A stretch of DNA of 64,000 nt, taken from Acrocarpospora catenulata (GTDB taxonomy: Bacteria; Actinomycetota; Actinomycetes; Streptosporangiales; Streptosporangiaceae). Location of the stretch: the NCBI RefSeq assembly GCF_018476525.1, contig NZ_JAHCST010000030.1, forward strand, positions 34,512 to 98,511, written 5' to 3'. A model generated the notes under the pieces. That model had not been told where the DNA came from. It searched no databases and saw only the letters and a list, made by a program, of their open reading frames with translations. Positions 39,218 to 47,646 of this stretch are shown one piece after another (within the stretch, counting starts at the first letter, position 1; the number at the start of each line of letters is the position of its first letter). The translations under genes and the position numbers were made by a program.

Positions 39218-40107
39218 CACCGCTCCTCCTCGAAGGCGTGTCCGCGCACCACGCGCAGGAATCCGAACGACAGCACCAGCGAGACCCCCGCGATCACCAG
39301 CGAGGTCGCCGCCGCCGAGTACAGGTCGCCGGTCACGAAGGCGTCCCGGTAGACCTTCATCAGCGGGCTCCAGGTCGAGCTGATCGTGTTGCTCAACGGG
39401 CGGAGCGTGGTCGGTTCGGTGAACACCTGGATGGTCGCGATCACCGAGAACACCGTGGTCAGGATGATCGCCGGAACCAGCATCGGGATCTTGATCCGGA
39501 GCGCGATGGCGACCTCGGAGGCGCCGTCCATCCGGGCCGCCTCGTAGTAGCTGCGCGGGATGGCCCGCAGGTTGGTGTAGAGCACCAGCATGTTGAACCC
39601 GGTGCCGCCCCAGACGGCGATGTTGGCCATCGAGTACGTGACCGCGCTCGCGCCGAGGAAGTCGATCCCGCCGATCGGCGTCAGGCTGGGCAGGTAGAGG
39701 AACCCCCAGAGCAGCGAGGCCACCACGCCGGGCACCGCGTACGGCAGGAAGATCGAGATTCGTCCGAACCGCGCCAGACGCACATAGGCCGAGTCCAGGA
39801 TCAGCGCGAACAGCAGCGCCAGGCCGAGCATGACGACCAGCACCAGCGTGCCGTAGCCGAGCACGCGCAGCGCGCCCGCCCACAGTTCGCCGTCGGCGAC
39901 GGCGACCCGCAGGTTGTCCAGGCCGACGAAGATCTCCCGCCGGGAGCCCCGGCCCAGACCGAGCCCGGAGACCTTGGTCCGCCGCAGGCTCAGGTAGACG
40001 GTGTAGCCGATGGGCAGCGCCAGGAAGAGCGTGAAGAGCACGATGGCGGGGGTCAGGAAGAGGTAGGGGGCGGCGCTCCGGGGAGCGCCGCCGCGTGCCG
40101 TGGACAT
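39217..40107 (-). CDS. Carbohydrate ABC transporter permease, MalF type
   Basis: 296 residues with six membrane segments. The first is SAAPYLFLTPAIVLFTLFLA, and the EAA loop is YYEAARMDGASEVAIALRIKIPM. It pairs with the MalG-type permease downstream and the binding lipoprotein upstream (8-base gap). Together they import a sugar, probably galacto-oligosaccharides released by the GH53 galactanases coded on the other side of the divergent promoter. Confidence 0.92.
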   Translation of the reverse strand: MSTARGGAPRSAAPYLFLTPAIVLFTLFLALPIGYTVYLSLRRTKVSGLGLGRGSRREIFVGLDNLRVAVADGELWAGALRVLGYGTLVLVVMLGLALLFALILDSAYVRLARFGRISIFLPYAVPGVVASLLWGFLYLPSLTPIGGIDFLGASAVTYSMANIAVWGGTGFNMLVLYTNLRAIPRSYYEAARMDGASEVAIALRIKIPMLVPAIILTTVFSVIATIQVFTEPTTLRPLSNTISSTWSPLMKVYRDAFVTGDLYSAAATSLVIAGVSLVLSFGFLRVVRGHAFEEER

Positions 40108-40115
40108 CTGACGCC

Positions 40116-41432
40116 TTACTGAGCCAGCGTGAAGCCGGACTTCTGCATGTCCGACACCGTCGCGTCCTGCATGGACTGCACGGCCGCGCCGAACGCCGAC
40201 TTGTTCTGGATGGCCTTGTCGAAGCCGTCCTTGTACGCGTTGTAGGTGACGCCCACGTTCGGCCCGAAGGTGAAGCCGCGCGCCGTCGCGCCGATGGCCG
40301 AGGCCTGCTGCCAGAAGTCGGGCTGGCTCTCCGCGAAGTACGCCGGGGGGTCGCCGAGCGCGGCCTGGCCCTTGGTGGCGGCCGGGTAGACGAACGCCTC
40401 CTTGACCAGCAGGTCGAGCGCGGCCGGGTCGCTGTTCAGCCAGGTCGCGAAGGCCACCGCGGCGGCCTTGTTCTTCGAGTTGGCCGAGACCGCGGTGGAC
40501 GAGCCACCCCAGAACCCGCTGAAGCTCTCCCCGGCGTTCCACTGCGGCAGCGGCGCGATCGCCCACTTGCCCTTGCCCTTGGGCGCGTTGCTCTCCAGCA
40601 CGCCCGGCCCCCAGACGGCGGACGGCCAGCTCAGCTGGGTGCCGTCGTTGAGCGCCTTGTTCCACTCCGGGGTGAAGTACGGCTGGTCGTCGATCACGCC
40701 TTCGTTGACCAGGCCGCCCCAGAAGTCGGCGACCTTGGTGGTGGCGGCGTCGTTGATGCCGACCTTCCAGGCGTCGCCGGCGATCGACCACCACTGGGCG
40801 CCCGCCTGCTGGGCGAGCCCGGCGAACCAGCCGGGGTCCTTGCTGGAGAAGCTGCCCAGGTAGACCTTGGGGTTGGCCTTGTGTACCTTGCGGGCGGCCT
40901 CCGCGTACTCCTCCCAGGTGGTGGGGACGGAGATGCCGTACTTCTCGAAGAGGTCCTTGCGGTAGTAGAGCATCATCGGGCCGCTGTCCTGCGGGATCGC
41001 GTACACGCTCTCGGTGCCGAGGGTGACCAGGCCCCAGAGGCCGGGGCTGTACTCGGCCTTCACCGCGGCGGTCTCGGCGGCCAGGTCGGCGACCGCTTCG
41101 GCGGCCACGAACGAGGGCAGGTGCTGGTACTCGGCCTGGACCAGGTCGGGCGCGTTGCCGGCCTTGGCGGCGGTGAGGAACTTGGCGGCCGCGTCGTCGC
41201 CGCCCGCCTGCTTGCTGACGGTGACCTTGATGTCGGGATGCGCCTGGTTCCACACCTCGGCGATCTTGTCCATGTTCGGAGCCCAGGTCCAGTAGGTGAG
41301 GGTGACCGGGCCCGCCGCGGGCTGCTCCGACGACGGAGCCCCGGAGGCGGCCGGAGTCTCCGGCGTGGTGGAGCCGCCGCATCCGGCGGCCAGCGTGACG
41401 GCGAGCGCCGCCACGGCCAGTCGTGTACGCAT
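40116..41432 (-). CDS. Sugar-binding lipoprotein of CUT1 ABC transporter (galactan locus)
   Basis: 438 residues from ATG 41432, preceded by CCCGGAGG. The lipoprotein signal ends TLAAGC, with Cys at residue 18. The extracellular solute-binding (type 1) fold follows: VTLTYWTWAPNMDKIAEVWNQ..., GNAPDLVQAEYQHLPSFV, and ALNDGTQLSWPSAVWG. It captures an oligosaccharide outside the cell. It is the first gene of an operon with two permeases and a LacI regulator. A LacI-type operator at 41464-41479 overlaps the expected promoter (TTGACA at 41502-41507 on the minus strand). Confidence 0.93.
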   Translation of the reverse strand: MRTRLAVAALAVTLAAGCGGSTTPETPAASGAPSSEQPAAGPVTLTYWTWAPNMDKIAEVWNQAHPDIKVTVSKQAGGDDAAAKFLTAAKAGNAPDLVQAEYQHLPSFVAAEAVADLAAETAAVKAEYSPGLWGLVTLGTESVYAIPQDSGPMMLYYRKDLFEKYGISVPTTWEEYAEAARKVHKANPKVYLGSFSSKDPGWFAGLAQQAGAQWWSIAGDAWKVGINDAATTKVADFWGGLVNEGVIDDQPYFTPEWNKALNDGTQLSWPSAVWGPGVLESNAPKGKGKWAIAPLPQWNAGESFSGFWGGSSTAVSANSKNKAAAVAFATWLNSDPAALDLLVKEAFVYPAATKGQAALGDPPAYFAESQPDFWQQASAIGATARGFTFGPNVGVTYNAYKDGFDKAIQNKSAFGAAVQSMQDATVSDMQKSGFTLAQ

Positions 41433-41463
41433 ATGTGCCTCCGGGTCAGGGGTCGGGAGGTCT

Positions 41464-41479
41464 CTGGGAACGTTCACAG
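41464..41479. promoter_or_regulatory. LacI-type operator at the transporter operon start
   Basis: CTGGGAACGTTCACAG matches the palindrome CTGTGAACGTTCACAG at 15 of 16 bases. It is 32 bases upstream of the binding-protein ATG and covers the expected transcription start, so a bound repressor would block RNA polymerase. Confidence 0.72.
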
Positions 41480-41565
41480 ACTGGAAGTCGGGCCCATTTG
41501 CTGTCAATGTTCGTTACGTGCTCGTTAAGTGGCTGGTCTCTTCCCTCGTTTGGGGTGACGGGCTA

Positions 41566-41581
41566 CTGTGCACGTTCACAG
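41566..41581. promoter_or_regulatory. LacI-type operator at the GH42 operon start
   Basis: CTGTGCACGTTCACAG also matches at 15 of 16 bases. It overlaps a -10-like TACTGT (41564-41569) and lies 24 bases upstream of the GH42 start. With the 41464 copy it gives paired control of the divergent galactan genes. Confidence 0.72.
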
Positions 41582-41604
41582 AACGATTGACGCTTGGGGG
41601 ACCT

Positions 41605-43578
41605 GTGGCTGGATATCCCGCTCGACCTGAGGGCATCGCGTACGGCGGCGACTACTACCCGGAGCAGTGGCCGCGCGAGGTCCAGGAGGAGGACATCCGG
41701 CTGATGCGCGAGGCCGGGGTCACCCTGGTCAGCCTCGGCATCTTCGCCTGGGCGCTGCTGGAACCCGCCGAGGGCCGGTACGAGTTCGGCTGGCTGGACG
41801 AGATCCTGGACCGGCTGCACGCCGCCGGGATCGCCGTCGACCTGGGCACCCCGACCGCCGCGCCCCCCGCCTGGTTCTCCCGGAAATATCCGGACTCATT
41901 ACCTGTGACCAGGGAGGGCGTCCGCGTCGGCACCGGCGGCAGGGAGCACGCCTGCTCCAGCCACCCGGCCTTCCGCCGCGCCACCGTGGAACTGGTCGGC
42001 CGCCTGGCCGCCCGGTACGGCGAGCACCCCGCCGTGGTCATGTGGCACGTGCACAACGAGTACGGCGCCCCCCTCGGCGAGTGCTACTGCGAGGCCAGCG
42101 TCACCGCCTGGCGGGAGTGGCTCCGCCAGCGGTACGCCGGCCTGGACGCACTCAACGACGCCTGGGGCACCCTCTTCTGGGGCCAGCGGTACGGCGACTG
42201 GGCCGAGATCGACGCCCCCCGCTGGAGCCACACCGTGGTCAACCCCGCCCAGCGCCTGGACTACGCCCGCTTCAGCAACGACGAGCACCTGGCCCACTAC
42301 CGGCTCCAGAAGGAACTGCTCGGCGGCAAGCCGGTGACCACCAACTTCGCCGGGACCGTGAACTGCAAGTCCATGGACCTGTGGACCTGGGCGGGGGAGT
42401 TGGACGTGATCGCCAACGACCACTACCTGGACGGGGAGCGCCCGGACAACCACATCCAGCTGGCCATGTCCGCCGACCTCAGCCGTTCGCTGGGCGGCGG
42501 CGCACCCTGGATGATCATGGAGCACTCCACCGGCGCGGTCAGCTGGCAGCCCCGGGGCATCGCCAAACGCCCGGGGGAGATGCGGCGCAACAGCCTGGCA
42601 CACGTGGCCCGCGGCTCGGACGCGGTGATGTTCTTCCAGTGGCGGGCCTCCCGGTTCGGGGCCGAGAAGTTCCACTCCGCGATGGTGCCGCACGCGGGCA
42701 CCGACTCGGCGGTCTGGCGGGACGTCGTCGCGCTCGGGGCCGACCTGCGGACTCTCGGCGAGGTGCGGGGGACCCGGGTGACCGCCGAGGTGGCGATCGT
42801 GTGGGACTGGGTGGCCTACTGGGCGCTGGAGCTGGAGTGGCGGCCCTCGGGGGATCTCGCCTTCCTGGAGCGCATGAGCGCCTACTACGAGGCTCTCTGG
42901 CGCGACCACGTCACCACCGACTTCCTCCCCCCTTCCGCCGACATTTCCGATTTTTCGAGGTATCGGGTGGTGGTGCTGCCGAGTTCGTACCTGCTCACCG
43001 AGGCGGCGGCCAAGAACCTCCAGCGGTACGTCGAGGGCGGCGGCACCCTCGTCGTGTCCTACTTCTCCGGCATCGTCAACGAACACGACACCATGCACCC
43101 GGGGGCGTACCCCGGCGTGCTCCGGGACGTGCTCGGCCTCACCATCGAGGAGTTCCACCCCCTCCGCGAGCGGGAGAGCGTCACCCTCTCCGCCGGGGGC
43201 GCCGCACGCGTCTGGTCGGAGCGGGTCCGCCTGACCGGGGCCCGCTCCGACCAGACCTTCAGCTCCGGTCCCGACACCGGCCATCCCGCCGTCACCCGCA
43301 ACGACCTCGGCGCCGGCACCGCCTGGTACGTCGCCACCGCCCCCGCCGACCTGCGCCCCCTGCTCACCCGGATCGTCGACCAGGCCGGCGTCACCCGCCC
43401 TCGCGACCTGCCGGAAACCCTGGAACTCGTCCGCCGTGACCGGTATGTCTTCCTGATCAACCACGCCGACATTCCCGCCACCGTCCCCGACGTGACCGGC
43501 CTCGACCTGCTCGCCGGAACCCCTTTCACCGGCCAGGTACCGGCCGGGGGCGTCACCGTCGTCCGTATCCCCCTCTAA
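41605..43578 (+). CDS. Beta-galactosidase, GH42 (galactan operon)
   Basis: 657 residues from GTG 41605, with GGGGGA 4 bases upstream and no signal peptide. Longer frames reach back to 41296 but would run through the promoter. The GH42 start is YGGDYYPEQWPREVQEED. The acid/base is Glu152 in MWHVHNEYG and the nucleophile is Glu306 in WMIMEHSTG. Zinc-site Cys residues (GECYCE) are near 159-163. It degrades imported beta-1,4-galacto-oligosaccharides to galactose. It is first in an operon with two secreted GH53 galactanases and divergent from the importer, the same set of functions as the Bacillus ganA-ganB system. Confidence 0.94.
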   Translation: MAGYPARPEGIAYGGDYYPEQWPREVQEEDIRLMREAGVTLVSLGIFAWALLEPAEGRYEFGWLDEILDRLHAAGIAVDLGTPTAAPPAWFSRKYPDSLPVTREGVRVGTGGREHACSSHPAFRRATVELVGRLAARYGEHPAVVMWHVHNEYGAPLGECYCEASVTAWREWLRQRYAGLDALNDAWGTLFWGQRYGDWAEIDAPRWSHTVVNPAQRLDYARFSNDEHLAHYRLQKELLGGKPVTTNFAGTVNCKSMDLWTWAGELDVIANDHYLDGERPDNHIQLAMSADLSRSLGGGAPWMIMEHSTGAVSWQPRGIAKRPGEMRRNSLAHVARGSDAVMFFQWRASRFGAEKFHSAMVPHAGTDSAVWRDVVALGADLRTLGEVRGTRVTAEVAIVWDWVAYWALELEWRPSGDLAFLERMSAYYEALWRDHVTTDFLPPSADISDFSRYRVVVLPSSYLLTEAAAKNLQRYVEGGGTLVVSYFSGIVNEHDTMHPGAYPGVLRDVLGLTIEEFHPLRERESVTLSAGGAARVWSERVRLTGARSDQTFSSGPDTGHPAVTRNDLGAGTAWYVATAPADLRPLLTRIVDQAGVTRPRDLPETLELVRRDRYVFLINHADIPATVPDVTGLDLLAGTPFTGQVPAGGVTVVRIPL

Positions 43579-43609
43579 CCCCCCTTCCTCTCCTGACCGG
43601 AGGAACCGC

Positions 43610-44716
43610 ATGAAACGCACCTTGGCGGCCTTACTGGCCGCTCTGCTGGTGAGCGTGGGCCTGGCCGCCCCCGCCGCCGCCCGCCCCCCGCTGCCGATCC
43701 GCGGCGCCGACATCTCCAGCCTCGCCAAGTCGGAGGCGTACGGCGGGATCTACCGCGACCGCCACGGCCGCCGCGACGACGCGCTGCGCCTCCTGGCGAA
43801 GGCGGGGCTGACCCACATCCGGCTGAAGGTCTGGGTGAACCCGGCCGACGGCTACAACGACAAGGCGCACGTGCTGGCCGTCGCCCGGCGCGCCAAGTCG
43901 CAGGGTCTGAAGCTGCTGGTGGACTTCCACTACTCCGACAGCTGGGCCGACCCCGGCAAGCAGAACAAACCGGCCGCCTGGGCGGCGTTGCCGTACGAGC
44001 AGCTGAAGCAGGCCGTCTACGCGCACACCTTCGACGTGCTGAACGCGCTGAAGGCGCAGGGCACCACCGCCGACCTGGTCCAGGTCGGCAACGAGCTGAA
44101 CGGGGGACTGCTCTGGCCGGACGGGCGGTGGGACAACTGGCCGGGTATGGCCGGGCTGCTCAACGCCGGGTACGACGCGGTCAAGAAGGTCTCCCCGCGC
44201 AGCAAGGTGGTCCTGCACCTGGCCAACGGCGGCGACAACGGCCTCTACCGCTGGTGGTTCGACAACGCCGCCACCAACGGCATCAGGTACGACGTGATCG
44301 GCCTGTCCTACTACCCCTTCTGGCACGGCACCCTGGAGGCCTTCCAGGCCAACCTGAACGACGTCGCCGCCCGTTACGGCAAGCCGGTCCTGGTCGCCGA
44401 GACCGCCTACCCGTTCACCACGGCCGACAAGGACGGCTGGGAGAACATCATCACCTCGGCCGAGCCGTACCCCGGCTACCCGGCGACGCCGGAGGGCCAG
44501 ACCGCCTTCCTGCGCAAGATGACCGACATCGTCAGGGCCGTGCCCGGCGGGCGTGGCCTGGGCTACTTCTACTGGGAGGCCACCTGGACCGGGGTGGCAG
44601 GGAACGGCTGGGATCCGGCTGATCCATCCTCCGGGAACGGCTGGGAGAACCAGGCACTGTTCGACTTCGACGACCGGGCGCTGCCCGCCCTCCAAGTGCT
44701 AGGAGTCGGCCGATGA
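43610..44716 (+). CDS. Secreted arabinogalactan endo-beta-1,4-galactanase, GH53
   Basis: 368 residues. The signal peptide is residues 1-24 (hydrophobic, ending APAAA). The rest is a single GH53 TIM barrel with acid/base Glu162 in VQVGNELNGG and nucleophile Glu264 in VLVAETAYPFT. RLKVWVNPADGYND and LLVDFHYSDSWADPGKQ are family hallmarks. It cuts beta-1,4-galactan chains of pectin outside the cell. CGGAGG precedes the ATG. It overlaps the next GH53 gene by 4 bases (ATGA). Confidence 0.95.
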   Translation: MKRTLAALLAALLVSVGLAAPAAARPPLPIRGADISSLAKSEAYGGIYRDRHGRRDDALRLLAKAGLTHIRLKVWVNPADGYNDKAHVLAVARRAKSQGLKLLVDFHYSDSWADPGKQNKPAAWAALPYEQLKQAVYAHTFDVLNALKAQGTTADLVQVGNELNGGLLWPDGRWDNWPGMAGLLNAGYDAVKKVSPRSKVVLHLANGGDNGLYRWWFDNAATNGIRYDVIGLSYYPFWHGTLEAFQANLNDVAARYGKPVLVAETAYPFTTADKDGWENIITSAEPYPGYPATPEGQTAFLRKMTDIVRAVPGGRGLGYFYWEATWTGVAGNGWDPADPSSGNGWENQALFDFDDRALPALQVLGVGR

Positions 44717-46221
44717 GACTGCTCTCCCTGGTGGCCCTGCTGGCCGCCGCCCTGCTGGTCGCGCTCCCCGCCCGGGCCGCGAGCACCCTCACCAACACCG
44801 GCTTCGAGACCGTCAATCTGGCAGGCTGGAGCACCTCCGGCACCGCCTCCGCCGACTACCACGAGGCCGGGGGCCACAGCGGGAGCTACCGGCTCTCGCA
44901 CTGGTCCACCGCCGCCTACACGGTGGAGACCTGGCAGGCGCTCAACGGTCTGGCCAACGGCACCTACACGCTGCGCGCCTGGGTGCGCGCGGGCGCGCAC
45001 AGCCAGAGCTGGATCTCTCTCAAGAACTGCGGCGGCGCCGAACGCCGGACCTACGTCCCGGTCTCGGGTGACTGGGTGCGGGTGGCGGTCACCCAGACCG
45101 TGACCAACGGGCTCTGCACGGTCAGTCTCAACACCGCGGCCGCGGCGGGCGGCTGGGCCAACTTCGACGACGTGTCCTTCACCTCGGGTTCGGCCACGCT
45201 GTCCATCAAGGGCGCCGACGTCTCCAGCCTCGCCAAGTCGGAGGCGTACGGCGGGCGCTACTACACCGCGTCGGGAGTGCAGCAGAACGCCCTCAACATC
45301 CTGCGCGACAACGGGGTCAACTACGCCCGCCTCAAGGTCTGGGTGAACCCGGCCGACGGCTACAACAACAAGGCCAGGGTGCTGGCCATGGCCGCCAGGG
45401 CGAAGGCGCTCGGCATGGGCCTGCTGATCGACTTCCACTACTCCGACAGCTGGGCCGACCCCGGCAAGCAGTACAAGCCGGCGGCCTGGACCTCGATGTC
45501 GTTCGCCCAGCTCCAGACGGCCGTCTACAACCACACCTACGACGTGCTCAACGCGCTCAAGGCCCAGGGCACCACCGCGGACCTGGTCCAGGTGGGCAAC
45601 GAGATCAATGACGGCATGCTCTGGGAGGACGGCCGCAGCTCCCGGTTCGGCCAGCTCGCCCAGCTGATCAACTCCGGCTACAACGCGGTCAAGGCGGTGT
45701 CGTCCGGCACCAGGGTCGTGCTGCACCTGGCCAACGGCGGCGACAACGGCCTCTACCGCTGGTGGTTCGACAGCGCTGCCGCCAACGGGGCCAGGTACGA
45801 CGTGATCGGCATGTCGTACTACCCGTACTGGCACGGCTCGTTCGCCGCCTTCCAGTACAACATCGACGACATCGCCGCCCGGTATGGCAAGCCGGTCCTA
45901 CTGGCCGAGACCGCCTACCCGTTCACCACCGGCACCGACGACGCCTTCGGCAACATGGTCACCGCGGCCACCCCCGTGAGCGGCTACCCGTCCTCCTCGG
46001 CCGGACAGTCGGCCATGCTGCGGGACATCATGAGCCTGGTCCAGGCCGTCCCCAACGGCCGCGGCCTGGGCGTCGTGTACTGGGAACCCACCTGGACGGC
46101 GGTGGCAGGCAACGGCTGGGACCCAACCAACCCGGCCTCCGGCAACGAATGGGAGAACCAAGCCCTGTTCGACTTCTCCGACCGGGCTCTCCCGGGGTTG
46201 ACGCAGTTCACGCATCAGTGA
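44713..46221 (+). CDS. Secreted GH53 endo-beta-1,4-galactanase with N-terminal carbohydrate-binding domain
   Basis: 502 residues. The signal peptide is about 1-22 (ALPARA). Residues about 23-158 form a jelly-roll carbohydrate-binding domain (TNTGFETVNLAGWSTSG ... ANFDDVSF), similar to CBM4/9- or CBM61-type modules; CBM61 binds galactan in other GH53 enzymes. Residues about 163-500 are the GH53 barrel, with acid/base in VQVGNEIND and nucleophile in VLLAETAYPFT. The catalytic part is very similar to the preceding gene, so the two are tandem paralogues, one with a binding domain for insoluble galactan and one without. Confidence 0.95.
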   Translation: MRLLSLVALLAAALLVALPARAASTLTNTGFETVNLAGWSTSGTASADYHEAGGHSGSYRLSHWSTAAYTVETWQALNGLANGTYTLRAWVRAGAHSQSWISLKNCGGAERRTYVPVSGDWVRVAVTQTVTNGLCTVSLNTAAAAGGWANFDDVSFTSGSATLSIKGADVSSLAKSEAYGGRYYTASGVQQNALNILRDNGVNYARLKVWVNPADGYNNKARVLAMAARAKALGMGLLIDFHYSDSWADPGKQYKPAAWTSMSFAQLQTAVYNHTYDVLNALKAQGTTADLVQVGNEINDGMLWEDGRSSRFGQLAQLINSGYNAVKAVSSGTRVVLHLANGGDNGLYRWWFDSAAANGARYDVIGMSYYPYWHGSFAAFQYNIDDIAARYGKPVLLAETAYPFTTGTDDAFGNMVTAATPVSGYPSSSAGQSAMLRDIMSLVQAVPNGRGLGVVYWEPTWTAVAGNGWDPTNPASGNEWENQALFDFSDRALPGLTQFTHQ

Positions 46222-46286
46222 TGGAACGCCTTGGAACGGGGTGTCACGCCCTTATGTCGTGAACCCCGACCAAGGAGCCATGTCAT

Positions 46287-46958
46287 ATGCGTACGAACCG
46301 TAAGTTGATCGCCCTTCTGGCGGCCATCCCGCTGGGCCTCGGCCTGGTGGGATGCGCCGCCGGAGGTGGGGACGCCACCGCCAGGTCGGAAACGGTCATC
46401 TCGGAGGAGCCAGAGGCCAAGGAGATCGCCGAGCTGCCGAAGTTCCCAACCGACTTCGAACGCGTCTGCGCGGACGGTCTCGGCTTCTCGGGCCTGCCGG
46501 AATATCAGCGGTCCACCAAGGGTGTGCATCTGACGATGCCGATGTCCAAGTTCGAGGACAGCTGGACGCACGACACCTTCAACACCGACAAGTTCCCCAA
46601 GGGCTGGGTGGTCGGCCTGACCGGCGATGCGAACTTGCTACAGGACGCCTTGAAGACCGTCGAACTCGTCGTCTGCTTCGACGACCACACCGGAGAGTCC
46701 AAGGCGGGCAAGGTCTGCCAGATGGAGGACACCAAGACCAAGGAGAAATACCCGGTCACGATGTACAACACGACCTGGGAAGTCCGTGTCGTGAGTGCCA
46801 GGACCGGAGAGGCCATCTTCACCCACAAGGGCAAGGCGACCTCCACCGACTGCCCGATGTTTCGCATGATCTCAGGAGACGACGACCGCTCTAAGTACTA
46901 CACGAAGGCCGGTGTTGAGGACTACCGCAAGTACGTCAAGCGCTTCATCTCCACCTGA
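46287..46958 (+). CDS. Putative lipoprotein of unknown function
   Basis: 223 residues. The lipoprotein signal ends LGLVGC (Cys23). The mature part has an acidic linker (SEEPEAKEIAELP) and then a domain of about 170 residues with four Cys (VCADG, VVCFDD, KVCQMED, TDCPMF) that could form two disulphides. No family recognised. AAGGAG lies 9 bases upstream of ATG 46287. It follows the galactanase operon by 65 bases but has no clear link to sugar use. Its base composition is a little lower in GC than its neighbours. Confidence 0.7.
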   Translation: MRTNRKLIALLAAIPLGLGLVGCAAGGGDATARSETVISEEPEAKEIAELPKFPTDFERVCADGLGFSGLPEYQRSTKGVHLTMPMSKFEDSWTHDTFNTDKFPKGWVVGLTGDANLLQDALKTVELVVCFDDHTGESKAGKVCQMEDTKTKEKYPVTMYNTTWEVRVVSARTGEAIFTHKGKATSTDCPMFRMISGDDDRSKYYTKAGVEDYRKYVKRFIST

Positions 46959-46994
46959 CCTGACTCCCCCGCCTCGCCGGTTCGCTGGAGTGCG

Positions 46995-47150
46995 GTGACC
47001 ATCGTCTCCGGATGGCTTGCGGCGTTACTGGCGATTGCCCACGCCGGCTATGTCAACACAGTGGGCCCGATGTTTTCGGATCTCCCTATCCGTGTGGAAA
47101 CTCTGTTCTATGTGGTCTGGATGGCTTGTTCCGGGCACGACCTGGTCGGA
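46995..47150 (+). pseudogene. Remnant of a small membrane protein gene
   Basis: From GTG 46995 the frame reads as a plausible membrane protein for about 50 residues: MTIVSGWLAALLAIAHAGYV, then a second hydrophobic stretch ETLFYVVWMACSGHDLV. It then turns into Arg-rich sequence that looks non-coding and runs to 47324. No strong ribosome site. This looks like the 5' part of a gene whose 3' part is lost, in a 314-base gap with nothing else convincing. Confidence 0.4.
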
Positions 47151-47235
47151 CTGTCGAGGCGGCAGAGATGGCCGTCGTCCCGAAGAGCCCGACCATGCCG
47201 GTGCCAGGCAACGGCTCGGGAGTGTCCGTTCCGTA

Positions 47236-47266
47236 GAACCTCCGGCCGACGAAGGGCCGGAGGTTC
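47236..47266 (-). terminator. Terminator of the small Cys-containing gene
   Basis: A perfect 12-bp stem: GAACCTCCGGCC (47236-47247) pairs with GGCCGGAGGTTC (47255-47266) over 7 bases, just past the stop of the minus-strand gene at 47273. Confidence 0.65.
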
Positions 47267-47272
47267 TGTCGT

Positions 47273-47467
47273 TCAGGAGACCTCGGGGGCCGCTTCCCAG
47301 TCACGGCACGGGATGACCGCGTAGTGCCGGTAGAGCACCGCCACCGGCCCGGGCCCGTTGGGGGCCCTCAGCTCGATGGCCTCGGTGTAGGGCCCGCAGA
47401 CGCAGTCCGGGGTGCCCTCGTGGGGGATGACGTCGTCCATAGGCAGGACGTGCACGAATCTAGACAT
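47273..47467 (-). CDS. Small conserved-type hypothetical protein
   Basis: 64 residues. ATG 47467 has GGGAAGCGAAG upstream. The sequence MSRFVHVLPMDDVIPHE followed by DCVCGP resembles small actinobacterial and phage-borne proteins with a CxCGP motif, whose function I do not know. It may bind a metal through the Cys pair. It has its own terminator and lies alone on the minus strand between a broken gene and the GH31 operon. Confidence 0.6.
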   Translation of the reverse strand: MSRFVHVLPMDDVIPHEGTPDCVCGPYTEAIELRAPNGPGPVAVLYRHYAVIPCRDWEAAPEVS

Positions 47468-47519
47468 CTTCGCTTCCCACTTTGCTTCGACCAGATTCTC
47501 AACTTACCACATACCGGGA

Positions 47520-47538
47520 CAAAACGGACAACGTTTTG
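47520..47538. promoter_or_regulatory. Inverted repeat upstream of the small minus-strand gene
   Basis: CAAAACG, 5 bases, CGTTTTG: a perfect 7-bp inverted repeat 53 bases upstream of the gene at 47467 and 109 bases upstream of GH31. It could be an operator for either. Confidence 0.4.
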
Positions 47539-47579
47539 GGTGTGAGTTTTGGGGGGCCTCTCATGGCCGGCCGACCGCA

Positions 47580-47613
47580 TTGACCTTTGTTGGGATGGAC
47601 GGCAAACTAATTC
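47580..47613 (+). promoter_or_regulatory. Promoter of the GH31 operon, shared motif with GH95
   Basis: TTGACC (47580-47585), 17 bases, CAAACT (47603-47608). The -10 lies in TGGACGGCAAACTAATTC (47596-47613), one change from the copy before GH95. The same spacing and motif suggest one regulator for both. Confidence 0.65.
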
Positions 47614-47646
47614 AGAATTGACCGTCACATCCGTTGGAGTGCAGCG

